From: JAOABP01 sp964590395
GTDB lineage: Bacteria > Hydrothermota > Tepidihabitantia > Tepidihabitantales > Tepidihabitantaceae
Reading direction: 5' to 3'
Assembly (NCBI GenBank): GCA_964590395.1
Contig: CAZPVT010000021.1
Coordinates: 1 to 64,000 of the forward strand
DNA: 64,000 nt
Shown here one piece after another: positions 1 through 9,459 of this stretch. Position 1 is the first letter of the stretch. Each line of letters begins with the position of its first letter. The notes under the pieces were generated by a model. The model did not search any database. It saw only the letters and a list, made by a program, of their open reading frames with translations, and was not told the origin of the DNA. Position numbers and translations under genes: made by a program.

Positions 1-1370
<1,370 letters not shown>

Positions 1371-1430
1371 AAAAGCTTAGAAGGAATTGACTTGGCACAA
1401 CCCGAGCACGCTTTGGGTTACATCCGAATT

Positions 1431-1485
1431 ATCAAAGAGCAGTATCTCTGTACTTATACAATACACACAAAAAAACCGCTGTCAA
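1431..1485 (-). promoter_or_regulatory. rRNA promoter with boxA-like antitermination signal
   Basis: On the minus strand TTGACA (1480-1485) is followed 16 bases later by TATTGT (1458-1463); TGTATA at 1455-1460 is an alternative -10. A boxA-like TGCTCTTTGAT lies at 1431-1441, between promoter and 16S, close to the E. coli rrn boxA core TGCTCTTTAACA. Position and order fit an rRNA operon leader. Confidence 0.75.
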
Positions 1486-1581
1486 GCGCGTTTTTAACAA
1501 ATGCTTGTAGTAATAAAACATTCAAAAACAAACTGTTAATGGAATGTGTTGAGAAAATATCTTAACTTGTCATTAGCGGAC

Positions 1582-1845
1582 TTAACTGGAGTTCTTGCTA
1601 TCCGGGGTTTTAGTCACTTTTTCCGAATGCTGGGGTTTCTGTTCAACTGCTGATTGCCGGTTTTTGTAATCGGTGATGTAAAAACCAGTGCCTTTGAAGA
1701 TCAGTCCGGAGCCACCAGAAATCAACCGCACAACAGCTTTTCGTTGGTGACACTTCGGACAGTTTCTCGCCGGCGCTTCAGTGATTTTCTGAAACAAACT
1801 GAATTTATGACCGCACTTGCGACAACGATATTCATAAGTGGGCAT
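1582..1845 (-). CDS. FmdB-family zinc ribbon protein
   Basis: This is an 87-residue protein starting MPTYEYRC, the hallmark of the FmdB/CxxC zinc-ribbon family. Cys8/Cys11 and Cys29/Cys32 form two CxxC knuckles that should bind one zinc ion. A conserved glycine-rich GSGLIFKGTGFY segment follows, then a polar Lys/Ser-rich tail. The family is often called a regulatory protein, but its molecular role is not settled. An AAAGGT Shine-Dalgarno precedes the ATG. It lies downstream of groEL on the same strand, separated by a perfect 30-bp palindrome, so it is probably co-transcribed at reduced level. Confidence 0.88.
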   Translation of the reverse strand: MPTYEYRCRKCGHKFSLFQKITEAPARNCPKCHQRKAVVRLISGGSGLIFKGTGFYITDYKNRQSAVEQKPQHSEKVTKTPDSKNSS

Positions 1846-1870
1846 CGATTTTACCTTTTTCTAAATGGTG

Positions 1871-1900
1871 CGACGGGAGCGCCGCGCGGCGCTCCCGTCG
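1871..1900 (-). terminator. Perfect 30-bp palindrome between groEL and fmdB
   Basis: Bases 1871-1900 form an exact inverted repeat (half-site CGACGGGAGCGCCGC). The hairpin would be very stable and GC-rich. No run of T follows on the minus strand (CACCATTTAG), so it is not a canonical Rho-independent terminator. It may act as an attenuator or as a 3'-end stabiliser for the groESL mRNA. Confidence 0.6.
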
Positions 1901-1909
1901 GGAGGGTGA

Positions 1910-3553
1910 TTAATATTCACCGCCGTAGCCACCAGGTGGTGTTGGTGTCTTTTCCTTCTCTGGCAGTTCAGCGATCGCACACTCGGTTGTGATCATCAGC
2001 CCGGCAACGCTTGCTGCATTCTGCAGTGCCACGCGGGTTACCTTGGTCGGGTCGATGATGCCCATCTCAAACATGTCGCCGTACTCCAGTGTCTCACAGT
2101 TGAATCCGGAGTTACCCTTTTCTTCTTTGACCCGGTTGAACACGATTGAGCCATCAACTCCGGCGTTCTGGGCAAGTTGCCGAATTGGTTCCTCCAGTGC
2201 CCGCTTGACGATATTGGCACCGATCTGCTCGTCACTTTCCAGTTTCAGTTTGTCCACTGCTGGAATGCAGCGCACCAGCGCCACCCCACCGCCCGCTACA
2301 ACACCCTCTTCCACCGCTGCCCGGGTGGCGTGAAGGGCGTCTTCAACCAGCGCCTTTTTGTTCTTCATCTCCACTTCTGTCGCGGCGCCAACATTAATAA
2401 CCGCTACACCACCGGCAAGTTTGGCAAGCCGCTCCTGAAGTTTCTCACGGTCGTAGTCGGACTTGGTCTCTTCAATCTGCTTACGGATCTGCTCAATGCG
2501 AGCCTGAATGTCCGCCTTCTTGCCCGCACCTTCAACGATCGTGGTGTTCTCTTTGTCAATCACCACCCGTTTGGTAACACCCAGATCGGAAATCTGGACA
2601 TTCTCCAGTTTGATGCCCAGATCCTCAGAAATCAGACGGCCACCGGTCAGGATGGCAATGTCCTCCATCATTGCCCGGCGACGGTCACCATAGCCCGGTG
2701 CTTTAACCGCACAGCAGCGCAGGGTGCCTTTGATATGGTTGACCACCAGTCCGGCAAGTGCTTCGCCCTCCACCTCTTCGGCAATTACGAGGATCGGTTT
2801 ACCCCGCTGTGCCACCTTTTCCAGAATCGGCAGAAGATCGCGCATTGAGGAGATCTTCTTTTCATAGAGCAATACAAAGGCATCCTCAAGGATTGCCTCC
2901 ATCCTCTGATTCTGGGGTGAGGTTGTGCCCGGTTCAAGGGCAAAGTAGGGAGATAGATACCCGCGGTCAAACTGCATACCTTCAACTACTTCAAGGGTTG
3001 TTTCTACCGACTTTGCCTCTTCAACGGTGATCACTCCCTCTTTGCCGACTTTCTCCATTGCATCTGCGATCAGTTTACCGATCTCCTTGTCGTTGTTGGC
3101 AGAGATGGTGGCAACCTGTTCAATTTCCTCACGACCGGTGGTCTTCTTGGAAATCCGCTTGAGTTCAGCAACCGCTGCTTCAACCGCTTTATCAATACCA
3201 CGCTTGAGTGCCATTGCATTGGCACCGGCGGTAACATTTTTTAGTCCTTCGCGATAGATGGCTTCCGCTAAGATCGTCGCGGTAGTGGTACCATCACCAG
3301 CGACATCCGAGGTCTTGGATGCTACTTCCTTGATCATCTGGGCGCCCATGTTTTCAAACTTGTCTTCAAGTTCAATCTCTTTGGCAACGGTAACGCCGTC
3401 CTTGCTCACGGTGGGTGCACCCCACTTTTTGTCAATTAAGACATTGTGACCGCGCGGACCAAGCGTCACCTTTACCGCATGGGCGAGTTGTTCTGCGCCG
3501 CGCAGAATCGCCCTTCGGGCATCTTCTTCAAATTTCAACTGCTTTGCTGGCAT
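1910..3553 (-). CDS. groL: 60 kDa chaperonin GroEL
   Basis: This is a 547-residue group I chaperonin, the usual length, which forms the ATP-driven folding chamber with GroES in the cytoplasm. The sequence shows the N-terminal equatorial domain with the nucleotide-binding loop GDGTTTAT (residues 86-93, Asp87 catalytic), the apical domain, and the C-terminal equatorial half with VEEGVVAGGG. The C-terminus lacks the common GGM repeats and ends instead in a Pro/Thr/Gly/Tyr-rich tail (TPTPPGGYGGEY). It lies 18 bases downstream of groES with a GGAG site in the gap. No CIRCE operator was seen upstream of the operon. Confidence 0.99.
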   Translation of the reverse strand: MPAKQLKFEEDARRAILRGAEQLAHAVKVTLGPRGHNVLIDKKWGAPTVSKDGVTVAKEIELEDKFENMGAQMIKEVASKTSDVAGDGTTTATILAEAIYREGLKNVTAGANAMALKRGIDKAVEAAVAELKRISKKTTGREEIEQVATISANNDKEIGKLIADAMEKVGKEGVITVEEAKSVETTLEVVEGMQFDRGYLSPYFALEPGTTSPQNQRMEAILEDAFVLLYEKKISSMRDLLPILEKVAQRGKPILVIAEEVEGEALAGLVVNHIKGTLRCCAVKAPGYGDRRRAMMEDIAILTGGRLISEDLGIKLENVQISDLGVTKRVVIDKENTTIVEGAGKKADIQARIEQIRKQIEETKSDYDREKLQERLAKLAGGVAVINVGAATEVEMKNKKALVEDALHATRAAVEEGVVAGGGVALVRCIPAVDKLKLESDEQIGANIVKRALEEPIRQLAQNAGVDGSIVFNRVKEEKGNSGFNCETLEYGDMFEMGIIDPTKVTRVALQNAASVAGLMITTECAIAELPEKEKTPTPPGGYGGEY

Positions 3554-3571
3554 TTTTCACTCCTCCTTCTT

Positions 3572-3868
3572 TTATTTTTCTTTTTCGACGATCGCCAGGA
3601 CATCGTCCTCGCGCATAATCAGATACTCTTCATCGCCGATCCGAATCTCATTGCCTGAGTACTTACCGAACAGGATGTAGTCACCCTTTTTCACCTCCAT
3701 CGGAATCCGGTTGCCTTTGTCGTCAATTCGGCCCGATCCCACCGCGATCACCTTACCCTGCTGCGGTTTTTCCTTGGCGGTGTCTGGGATGATAATCCCG
3801 CCCTTTTTGACCTCTTCTTCAACTCTTTCTACCAGGATTCTGTCCTGTAAGGGTTTAATCTTCATCAC
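3572..3868 (-). CDS. groS: 10 kDa co-chaperonin GroES
   Basis: This 98-residue protein is full length for GroES and would form the heptameric lid of GroEL. Family features include MKIKPLQDRILVER at the N-terminus, the mobile-loop region EEEVKKGGIIIPDTAKEKPQQG (about residues 17-38), and the C-terminal EYLIMREDDVLAIVE strand. The start has a strong AAAAGGAGG site. Upstream are a TATAAT box (3898-3903) and an AT-only 14-bp palindrome (3882-3895), but no clear -35. First gene of groES-groEL-fmdB. Confidence 0.98.
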   Translation of the reverse strand: MMKIKPLQDRILVERVEEEVKKGGIIIPDTAKEKPQQGKVIAVGSGRIDDKGNRIPMEVKKGDYILFGKYSGNEIRIGDEEYLIMREDDVLAIVEKEK

Positions 3869-4000
3869 GCCTCCTTTTTATATTTAATATTAAATTTATT
3901 ATAACTTATGTAATTTCAAACACCTCGCATTCCCATCTCCACCCCCTCATTACAATTAGACATCAGGCGGGGTAAAAAGGTTTCAGAAATTTATAATAAC

Positions 4001-4074
4001 TGGGCGATACCTGAATTGAACAGGTGACCTCCTCCTTGTAAGGGAGGCGCTCTCGCCAACTGAGCTAATCGCCC
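4001..4074 (-). tRNA. tRNA-Val (anticodon TAC)
   Basis: The minus strand folds into a full cloverleaf. The acceptor stem is GGGCGAT/ATCGCCC with discriminator A at 4001. The D arm is GCTC/GAGC. The anticodon stem is CCTCC/GGAGG with loop CTTACAA, giving anticodon TAC (valine). The T arm is ACCTG/CAGGT with loop TTCAATT. No CCA is encoded after the discriminator, so CCA must be added by the CCA-adding enzyme; a candidate is encoded at 54373. Confidence 0.97.
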
Positions 4075-4085
4075 TTAAGGACACA

Positions 4086-4114
4086 ATCATAGCAAGATTA
4101 ATTGGGGATGTCAA
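4086..4114 (-). promoter_or_regulatory. Promoter of tRNA-Val
   Basis: TTGACA (4109-4114) and TATGAT (4086-4091) with a 17-base spacer on the minus strand. The predicted start is about five bases before the mature tRNA 5' end. Confidence 0.8.
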
Positions 4115-4151
4115 ACAGATTGATTTGGTTGATTTTAAAACAGCGGTTAGG

Positions 4152-6374
4152 TCAATTAGCCTGTGTCCGGCGGATTTGGGAAACCAGTTGACCTATTGCG
4201 CTGATTAACTTCAACCCGGCAAGAAATGCGACGGTGTTGATAACACCGATGATCGGGACAAAAATGATCGCGGTAAAAAAACCACCCAGAGTCCCACCGG
4301 TGAAATCCAGCAGGCTCAACAAGCCAGCAGTTCTCCCTCCTGTCACTCTGTTAAGCTGGTGTTCAATGCTTGCCACCCCGAATTGCCACCCCAAAACCGC
4401 ACCGCTGATGAGTAGTACCAGTAAGAACATTAATTTTCCACCCCAACCAGCAAGCAGAGATAAAATCCAAAGCAGAATAAGAAAAACAAGTTCACCAGCC
4501 AAGAATAGCCAGGACCAGACCTTTGGGCTGGGGGCAAATTTTTTTTCTAAAATCAAGGTGATTGCGGCACCGGGAACGGTTCCCAACATAAAACCCGCGA
4601 GCATAAGGGTTAATGCCGAGTACACTGTACCGAACCGAATCTGATAGAGCAAGATCGCCAGTGTAGAAAATCCCGCGCCCGCGAATCCAGAGGTTAAAAT
4701 CCCCAATGCCCGGGCGAAGGTTTTTCGTTTGCTACTGCCTAATACCGTGGTGATCAGCAATAAAAAAAGGGCTGGTAGGATTGCGCGGTTTACAGCCCTG
4801 GGAAGGGCAGAGAGCATCCGGGCAAAACCGGGTGATGAACGTTTTACCTCCCAGACCATATTGAGAAAAAGTTCCTTAGGAAGAAGGTCTTGATTTACCG
4901 CTTGGGTGGTGGCGATACTTTTTTGGAACATTTGCTGACGGAACGGGGCAAGCAGCATCCGCAGATAATCCGGGGTTAGCACGGTTAATTGGAGGTTATT
5001 TTGGTTTAAGCGAACGGCAAGAGTTTCCGGATTGAGATTTAATCGTTGTTTGCTGGCGATGAGCACCGGCAGGTCAAGCCCGACGGTAGTAACACAGGGA
5101 AAAGCCTGGTTAAGAGTGGTAATTCTTATCCCGGTGAGGAGTGCTATTTCCGGTCCCAGGTTGTCCACTGACCCGGGTGGGAAGGTGAAAACCGCTCCTT
5201 TATTTTTTAACCGTTTAGCACAGAGCAGAAAAAACTCTCGGCTAAAAAGGCGGTTGGTGCTGAGGCTGGTTGGGGCATTGGTGGGGATGATTATCAGATC
5301 AAAACTGTCTTCAACACGGTTGAGGAACTGACGGGGGTCAATGGTTAGCAGTTTAACCTTCGGATCGGTAATCTCTGCTGTTAGGGGCTTGCCACCGGCC
5401 CTTTTCATCTCTTCAACGAGCAGTGAATCAAGTTGGGTTACGATGATCTGAATCTCCGGATATTTAATTAACTCCAACACTATCCCTCCCAAACCGGCGC
5501 CGAGCAACAGGACCTTTTTAGCGTTGCCGTGGCTAAGCATCGGCAGATGAGCAACCTGTTCGATGGTTATTTTTTCAATTACCGGGTAACGCATTACTGT
5601 TACTCCATCGTACAGGAGTAACCGCTCGCCGGCTTGATCCAAGGTAACGATTTTGCCATACGGCGACTCTCTGATGGCTAATACCCGATGCCCAGGCCAG
5701 AACGATTGGAGCAGGATCTTTTCCCAGTGTTGGGCGGTGGTGGTTCCCGCGATCATCAGGATGCTACCAACTGTTACTAATACCATTCCCTTAACCCGGC
5801 AAGCGGCTAAAAGTGATAGGGTAGCCAATAAGATTCCTGCGAACAGGCAGACGATACCCAGCGCGGATAACCTGGGGATTAAATAAAAATAACAGGCAAG
5901 GGCAGCCAGAAATGTGCCGGCACCTTCGGTGAGATATGCCCAGTTCACTCCGCGGTGACGTTTTGAACCGGCGGTAAGATCGGCGCCCAGGGCGAAGAGT
6001 GCTCCATGGCTGAGCGCGGGTAGAACAACTACCAGTGCAGTTACTGCACCGAGGGTCAGGATATTCAGACTTTCACCGGGAAGAAAGCCGAACATTTTTT
6101 TACTGAGCGGGACAGCGATCACGCCGAAAACAGAACTGAGGGCGGAAATAGTGCCGAGGGTTAGATAAATGCTCTTTGCCCGGTTTGCCAGTCGTTCGGC
6201 GAACCTGCCCATTAATACCGCGCCAACTCCTTCTGATAATAACCAAAAGGAAAGAAAAATGCCCGCGGAAAGTTCATTGCCGGCAAAGAGGGCAAAGAGT
6301 TCGCGCAGTAAGACTACCTGAGTTACTAATCCTAAACTACCGATTACGGCGATCGTCAGCAGTAATTGAGTCAT
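4152..6374 (-). CDS. Polytopic membrane protein with spermidine-synthase-like domain
   Basis: This 740-residue protein has three parts. Residues about 1-230 hold several hydrophobic segments (MFS-like helices starting LGLVTQVVLLRELFALFAG). Residues about 250-420 form a Rossmann methyltransferase-type domain like spermidine synthase, with VLLLGAGLGGIVLELIKYP as the glycine-rich motif, an Asp in TQLDSLL, and FDLIIIPTNAP. Residues about 530-740 hold further membrane helices. Fusions of this kind are annotated as membrane-bound spermidine synthase-like proteins. The aminopropyl-transfer residues were not convincingly seen, so polyamine synthesis is unproven. A promoter lies at 6422-6449, divergent from rrf2. 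Confidence 0.75.
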   Translation of the reverse strand: MTQLLLTIAVIGSLGLVTQVVLLRELFALFAGNELSAGIFLSFWLLSEGVGAVLMGRFAERLANRAKSIYLTLGTISALSSVFGVIAVPLSKKMFGFLPGESLNILTLGAVTALVVVLPALSHGALFALGADLTAGSKRHRGVNWAYLTEGAGTFLAALACYFYLIPRLSALGIVCLFAGILLATLSLLAACRVKGMVLVTVGSILMIAGTTTAQHWEKILLQSFWPGHRVLAIRESPYGKIVTLDQAGERLLLYDGVTVMRYPVIEKITIEQVAHLPMLSHGNAKKVLLLGAGLGGIVLELIKYPEIQIIVTQLDSLLVEEMKRAGGKPLTAEITDPKVKLLTIDPRQFLNRVEDSFDLIIIPTNAPTSLSTNRLFSREFFLLCAKRLKNKGAVFTFPPGSVDNLGPEIALLTGIRITTLNQAFPCVTTVGLDLPVLIASKQRLNLNPETLAVRLNQNNLQLTVLTPDYLRMLLAPFRQQMFQKSIATTQAVNQDLLPKELFLNMVWEVKRSSPGFARMLSALPRAVNRAILPALFLLLITTVLGSSKRKTFARALGILTSGFAGAGFSTLAILLYQIRFGTVYSALTLMLAGFMLGTVPGAAITLILEKKFAPSPKVWSWLFLAGELVFLILLWILSLLAGWGGKLMFLLVLLISGAVLGWQFGVASIEHQLNRVTGGRTAGLLSLLDFTGGTLGGFFTAIIFVPIIGVINTVAFLAGLKLISAIGQLVSQIRRTQAN

Positions 6375-6421
6375 AAATGGTCGCTGGCAGATGTCCCAAT
6401 CAACAGTATGTTCACTTTTTT

Positions 6422-6449
6422 ATTATACAGTTAATCACGTACCCGGCAA
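6422..6449 (-). promoter_or_regulatory. Promoter of the spermidine-synthase-like gene
   Basis: TTGCCG (6444-6449) and TATAAT (6422-6427), spacer 16, on the minus strand. This gives a leader of about 40 bases. The promoter is back to back with that of rrf2. Confidence 0.55.
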
Positions 6450-6520
6450 CAGATAACCGGATATTGGTGCTGATTGGTTAATGCCGGGGCGGTGACGTTT
6501 TGCCCGCCAGTGATTTTTGC

Positions 6521-6560
6521 TTGACAGGAAGCCATAATTCTGGTATTATAATACCAGAAT
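6521..6560 (+). promoter_or_regulatory. rrf2 promoter overlapped by a perfect 24-bp palindrome (likely operator)
   Basis: TTGACA (6521-6526), a 17-base spacer and an extended -10 TGGTATTAT (TATTAT at 6544-6549). Bases 6537-6560 form an exact inverted repeat (half-site ATTCTGGTATTA) that covers the -10 element. Rrf2-family proteins bind such palindromes as dimers, so autorepression by the product of the first gene is the simplest reading. The leader to the ATG at 6567 is about 10 bases with no Shine-Dalgarno. Confidence 0.8.
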
Positions 6561-6566
6561 AGAAAT

Positions 6567-7019
6567 ATGGCAGAGCTTTTCAATATCTCGGATGCGGCGC
6601 GTATCGGTCTGCATGCGGTGTTGTTATTAGCCCAGCAGCCCGACGAACGGCTGACTATTAATGAACTTGCCGCGGCGCTCGGTTGTTCTACTGCCCATCT
6701 GGCGAAGATACTGGCGCAACTACAGCGGACTGGGTTTGTTAAAGGTAAAAGTGGTCCGAATGGTGGTTACCAACTTGCCCGATCAGCAGACCAAATTTCG
6801 CTGCTGGAGGTTTATCAGGCGATTGAAGGAGAGGTCTTGGCGGCAAGGTGTCCGTTTGCAGTGCCGGTTTGCGACGGCGGTGGTTGTCCGCTGGGCACCT
6901 TTTTTCAGTATCTCAACCGGCAGGTAATTAGCCGTTTGAGCCGTCAGAAACTGAGCGAAGTCAAACTCAAATTTGGAGGTAAAGATGGGCAAAAAAAGGA
7001 AGATAATAAAGATCGATGA
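6567..7019 (+). CDS. Rrf2-family iron-sulfur transcriptional regulator
   Basis: This is a 150-residue winged-helix protein of the Rrf2/IscR/NsrR family. The N-terminal HTH (about residues 10-75) has LTINELAAALGCSTAHLAKIL as recognition region and the wing GPNGGYQLAR. Three cysteines, Cys95, Cys102 and Cys107 (C-x6-C-x4-C), match the cluster-binding position of the family, so it probably senses NO, redox state or iron-sulfur supply. It heads an operon with a ferredoxin and hcp, which points to control of nitrosative-stress or hydroxylamine metabolism. The 3' end overlaps the ferredoxin start by 35 bases. Confidence 0.93.
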   Translation: MAELFNISDAARIGLHAVLLLAQQPDERLTINELAAALGCSTAHLAKILAQLQRTGFVKGKSGPNGGYQLARSADQISLLEVYQAIEGEVLAARCPFAVPVCDGGGCPLGTFFQYLNRQVISRLSRQKLSEVKLKFGGKDGQKKEDNKDR

Positions 7020-7803
7020 GGAGAAATGTACGGGATGCGGTTTATGCATTCCCAACTGTCCGGAAGGGGCTTTGCAGGTAATCGATGGTAAGGCGCGATT
7101 GATCTCGGATCTGTTCTGTGATGGTCTGGGTGCCTGTGTGGGCACCTGTCCGGAAGGGGCACTGACCATTGAGGAACGGGAGGCTGAGCCTTACGATGAA
7201 CGTCGGGTTATGGCAAATATCGTCAAGGCAGGTGCTAACACGATTGCGGCACACCTGCGCCACCTGAAGGAGCATGGTGCTGAACGTTATTATCAGGAGG
7301 CGGTGGCTTATCTGCGAGAGCACCGGATACCGATTCCGAAGGAAAATTTCACATCCCTACCCTGTGGTTGTCCGGGGACCGCGGTGCAGAGTATGACGTC
7401 AGCAGTAGATGCCGAGGAGATCCGGGACACGCGACCATCCCGGCTTAGCAACTGGCCGGTGCAACTGATGCTGGTACCGGTGAATGCCCCTTATTTTAAC
7501 AACGGTCAGCTGGTCATTGCTGCGGACTGCGTCGGTTTTGCCCAGCCGGATTTTCACGAGTGTTTCTTAAAGGGTAAGGTGCTGTTAGTCTGCTGTCCGA
7601 AACTGGATGATGCCCAGTTCTATGTGGAGAAGTTGACCAGGATATTGCAGGAGAATAAAATAATTGCGCTGACTGTGCTGCATATGGAAGTACCCTGCTG
7701 TTTCGGGCTGATGGCGATTGTCCGGGAGGCGCTGAAATTGAGCGGTAAGAATATACCGTTAACCGAGTTTACTATTAGAATCGATGGTAGAATTAAGGAG
7801 TAG
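6985..7803 (+). CDS. 4Fe-4S ferredoxin-type protein partnered with Hcp
   Basis: This 272-residue protein has an N-terminal di-cluster ferredoxin domain. The first motif is C15-x2-C18-x2-C21-x3-C25-P. The second is C45-x5-C51-x3-C55-P and lacks the second cysteine of a standard 4Fe-4S motif (Leu48 instead). The remaining 200 residues include CGCP, CCP and PCCFG cysteine motifs and are conserved in proteins that sit beside Hcp. It is probably an electron-transfer partner of Hcp. ATG 6985 was chosen because GGAGGT lies four bases upstream; an upstream TTG at 6973 is possible but poorer. Confidence 0.85.
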   Translation: MGKKRKIIKIDEEKCTGCGLCIPNCPEGALQVIDGKARLISDLFCDGLGACVGTCPEGALTIEEREAEPYDERRVMANIVKAGANTIAAHLRHLKEHGAERYYQEAVAYLREHRIPIPKENFTSLPCGCPGTAVQSMTSAVDAEEIRDTRPSRLSNWPVQLMLVPVNAPYFNNGQLVIAADCVGFAQPDFHECFLKGKVLLVCCPKLDDAQFYVEKLTRILQENKIIALTVLHMEVPCCFGLMAIVREALKLSGKNIPLTEFTIRIDGRIKE

Positions 7804-7807
7804 TTAT

Positions 7808-9457
7808 ATGGAGATGTTCTGTTACCAGTGTGAACAGACCGCGAAAGGAACCGGTTGCACGGTTCAGGGGGTGTGCGGTAAAGAACCGGTTGCCGCGAAT
7901 CTGCAGGATCTCCTGATCTATGCGGTCAAAGGTATTGCCCAGTATGCGCACCGGGCGCGGCAACTAGGGGCTACGGACCAGGAGATCAACCACTTTACGG
8001 TTGAGACGTTATTTTCCACAATTACGAATGTCAATTTTGATCCTGAGCGACTTAAGATGATGCTCGACCGTGCTTATGAGTTAAAGGTAAAGGCGGAAAA
8101 ACTTTATCAAGATGCCTGTACCAAAAAAACCAGAAAACCGGAAAGATTAACCGGACCAGCCAGGTGGGAGCCAAAGCCGGATATTGACGGACTTGTGGCA
8201 CAGGGAAAGGCGGTGGGTATCGTTAAACGACACGAGTCCTTTGGTGATAATATAGCGGACCTTATGGATTTAATCCTTTTCGGTTTAAAAGGGGCAGCAG
8301 CTTACACCGACCACGCCGCAATCTTAGGCAGGGAGGATGAAAGCATCTATGCTCAGTTTCACGAACTCTTGGACTATTTGGCGGGAGAGAGATTTGATAC
8401 CGAAGAACTTTTCAATCGGTCGCTGAGCGTCGGGGAGTTGAACCTGAAGGTGATGGAACTACTGGATGGGGCAAACACCAGTGCCTACGGTGAACCGGTG
8501 CCGACACGGGTGCGTGTGACGCCGGTGCGGGGTAAGGCGATATGCGTTTCTGGACATGACCTGCGGGATCTGACAGCGCTACTGGAGCAGACAAAGGATA
8601 AAAATATCAATGTCTATACCCATGGTGAGATGTTGCCGGCGCACGGCTATCCAAAGTTGAAGGCTTATAAACATCTGGTCGGTAACTTCGGTTCTGCCTG
8701 GCAGAATCAGCAGCGTGAGTTTCCACTTTTTCCGGGCGCGATTTTGATGACTACTAACTGTTTACAGCGGCCCCAGGAGAGTTACAAGTCAAGAATTTTT
8801 ACTTCCGGTTTGGTTGCCTGGCCCGGGGTCAAGCATGTCACAAGAGATGATTTTTCACCGGTAATCGAGACGGCGCTGAAACAGCCGGGATTTACTACCG
8901 AGGGGCTGGATCATTATATTACGGTTGGGTTTGCCCGGGCTACCCTTTTGTCTCAGGTGGAGTTGATTATTGAGATGCTTCAGACTCAGAAGCTCAAGCA
9001 CATCTTTGTGATCGGCGGCTGTGATGGTGCCAAGCCAGGCAGGAATTATTATACTGATTTTGCCCAGATGGTGCCGGGTGACTGCATAATGATAACGATG
9101 GCTTGCGGTAAATATCGGTTTAATAAACTGGAGTTTGGAACAATTGAGAGTCTACCCCGGTTGTTAGATGCCGGGCAGTGTAATGACAGTTATTCGGTAA
9201 TTCAGTTTGTCCTCACCTTAAGCAGTAAACTGGGAGTGAGTCCGAACGAGTTGCCGGTATCTTTTATCCTTTCCTGGTATGAACAGAAAGCGGTGGCGGT
9301 GCTTTTGACCCTGCTTTACCTCGGAATCAGAGATATCCGGCTCGGACCTTCGCTACCCGCGTTTCTGACTCCGACACTGGTGCAGGCACTTCAGGAGCGC
9401 TTTAACATTATGCCGCTTACGACACCGGCTGAAGACCTGAAGGCAATACAGATGTAA
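7808..9457 (+). CDS. hcp: Hybrid cluster protein (hydroxylamine reductase / NO-detoxifying)
   Basis: This 549-residue protein matches the Hcp family, which carries a 4Fe cluster and a hybrid Fe-S-O cluster and reduces hydroxylamine or NO in anaerobes. The N-terminal Cys5-x2-Cys8-x8-Cys17-x5-Cys23 is the class typical of strict anaerobes. Hybrid-cluster ligands are visible in YTHGEMLPAHGYP, MTTNCLQRP, VIGGCDGAKPGR and MACGKYRFNKLEFG. ATG 7808 follows AAGGAG at 7795-7800. It is the third gene of rrf2-ferredoxin-hcp, five bases after the ferredoxin stop. It ends two bases from the stop of the convergent secreted-protein gene, so no terminator separates them. Confidence 0.96.
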   Translation: MEMFCYQCEQTAKGTGCTVQGVCGKEPVAANLQDLLIYAVKGIAQYAHRARQLGATDQEINHFTVETLFSTITNVNFDPERLKMMLDRAYELKVKAEKLYQDACTKKTRKPERLTGPARWEPKPDIDGLVAQGKAVGIVKRHESFGDNIADLMDLILFGLKGAAAYTDHAAILGREDESIYAQFHELLDYLAGERFDTEELFNRSLSVGELNLKVMELLDGANTSAYGEPVPTRVRVTPVRGKAICVSGHDLRDLTALLEQTKDKNINVYTHGEMLPAHGYPKLKAYKHLVGNFGSAWQNQQREFPLFPGAILMTTNCLQRPQESYKSRIFTSGLVAWPGVKHVTRDDFSPVIETALKQPGFTTEGLDHYITVGFARATLLSQVELIIEMLQTQKLKHIFVIGGCDGAKPGRNYYTDFAQMVPGDCIMITMACGKYRFNKLEFGTIESLPRLLDAGQCNDSYSVIQFVLTLSSKLGVSPNELPVSFILSWYEQKAVAVLLTLLYLGIRDIRLGPSLPAFLTPTLVQALQERFNIMPLTTPAEDLKAIQM

Positions 9458-9459
9458 AC

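Noticed and set aside
1654..3658. Several plus-strand open frames opposite fmdB, groEL and groES
   Set aside because: They are antisense shadows of highly conserved genes, without ribosome sites.
3880..3960. Search for a CIRCE operator before groES
   Set aside because: No TTAGCACTC-N9-GAGTGCTAA or near match; only an AT-rich palindrome is present.
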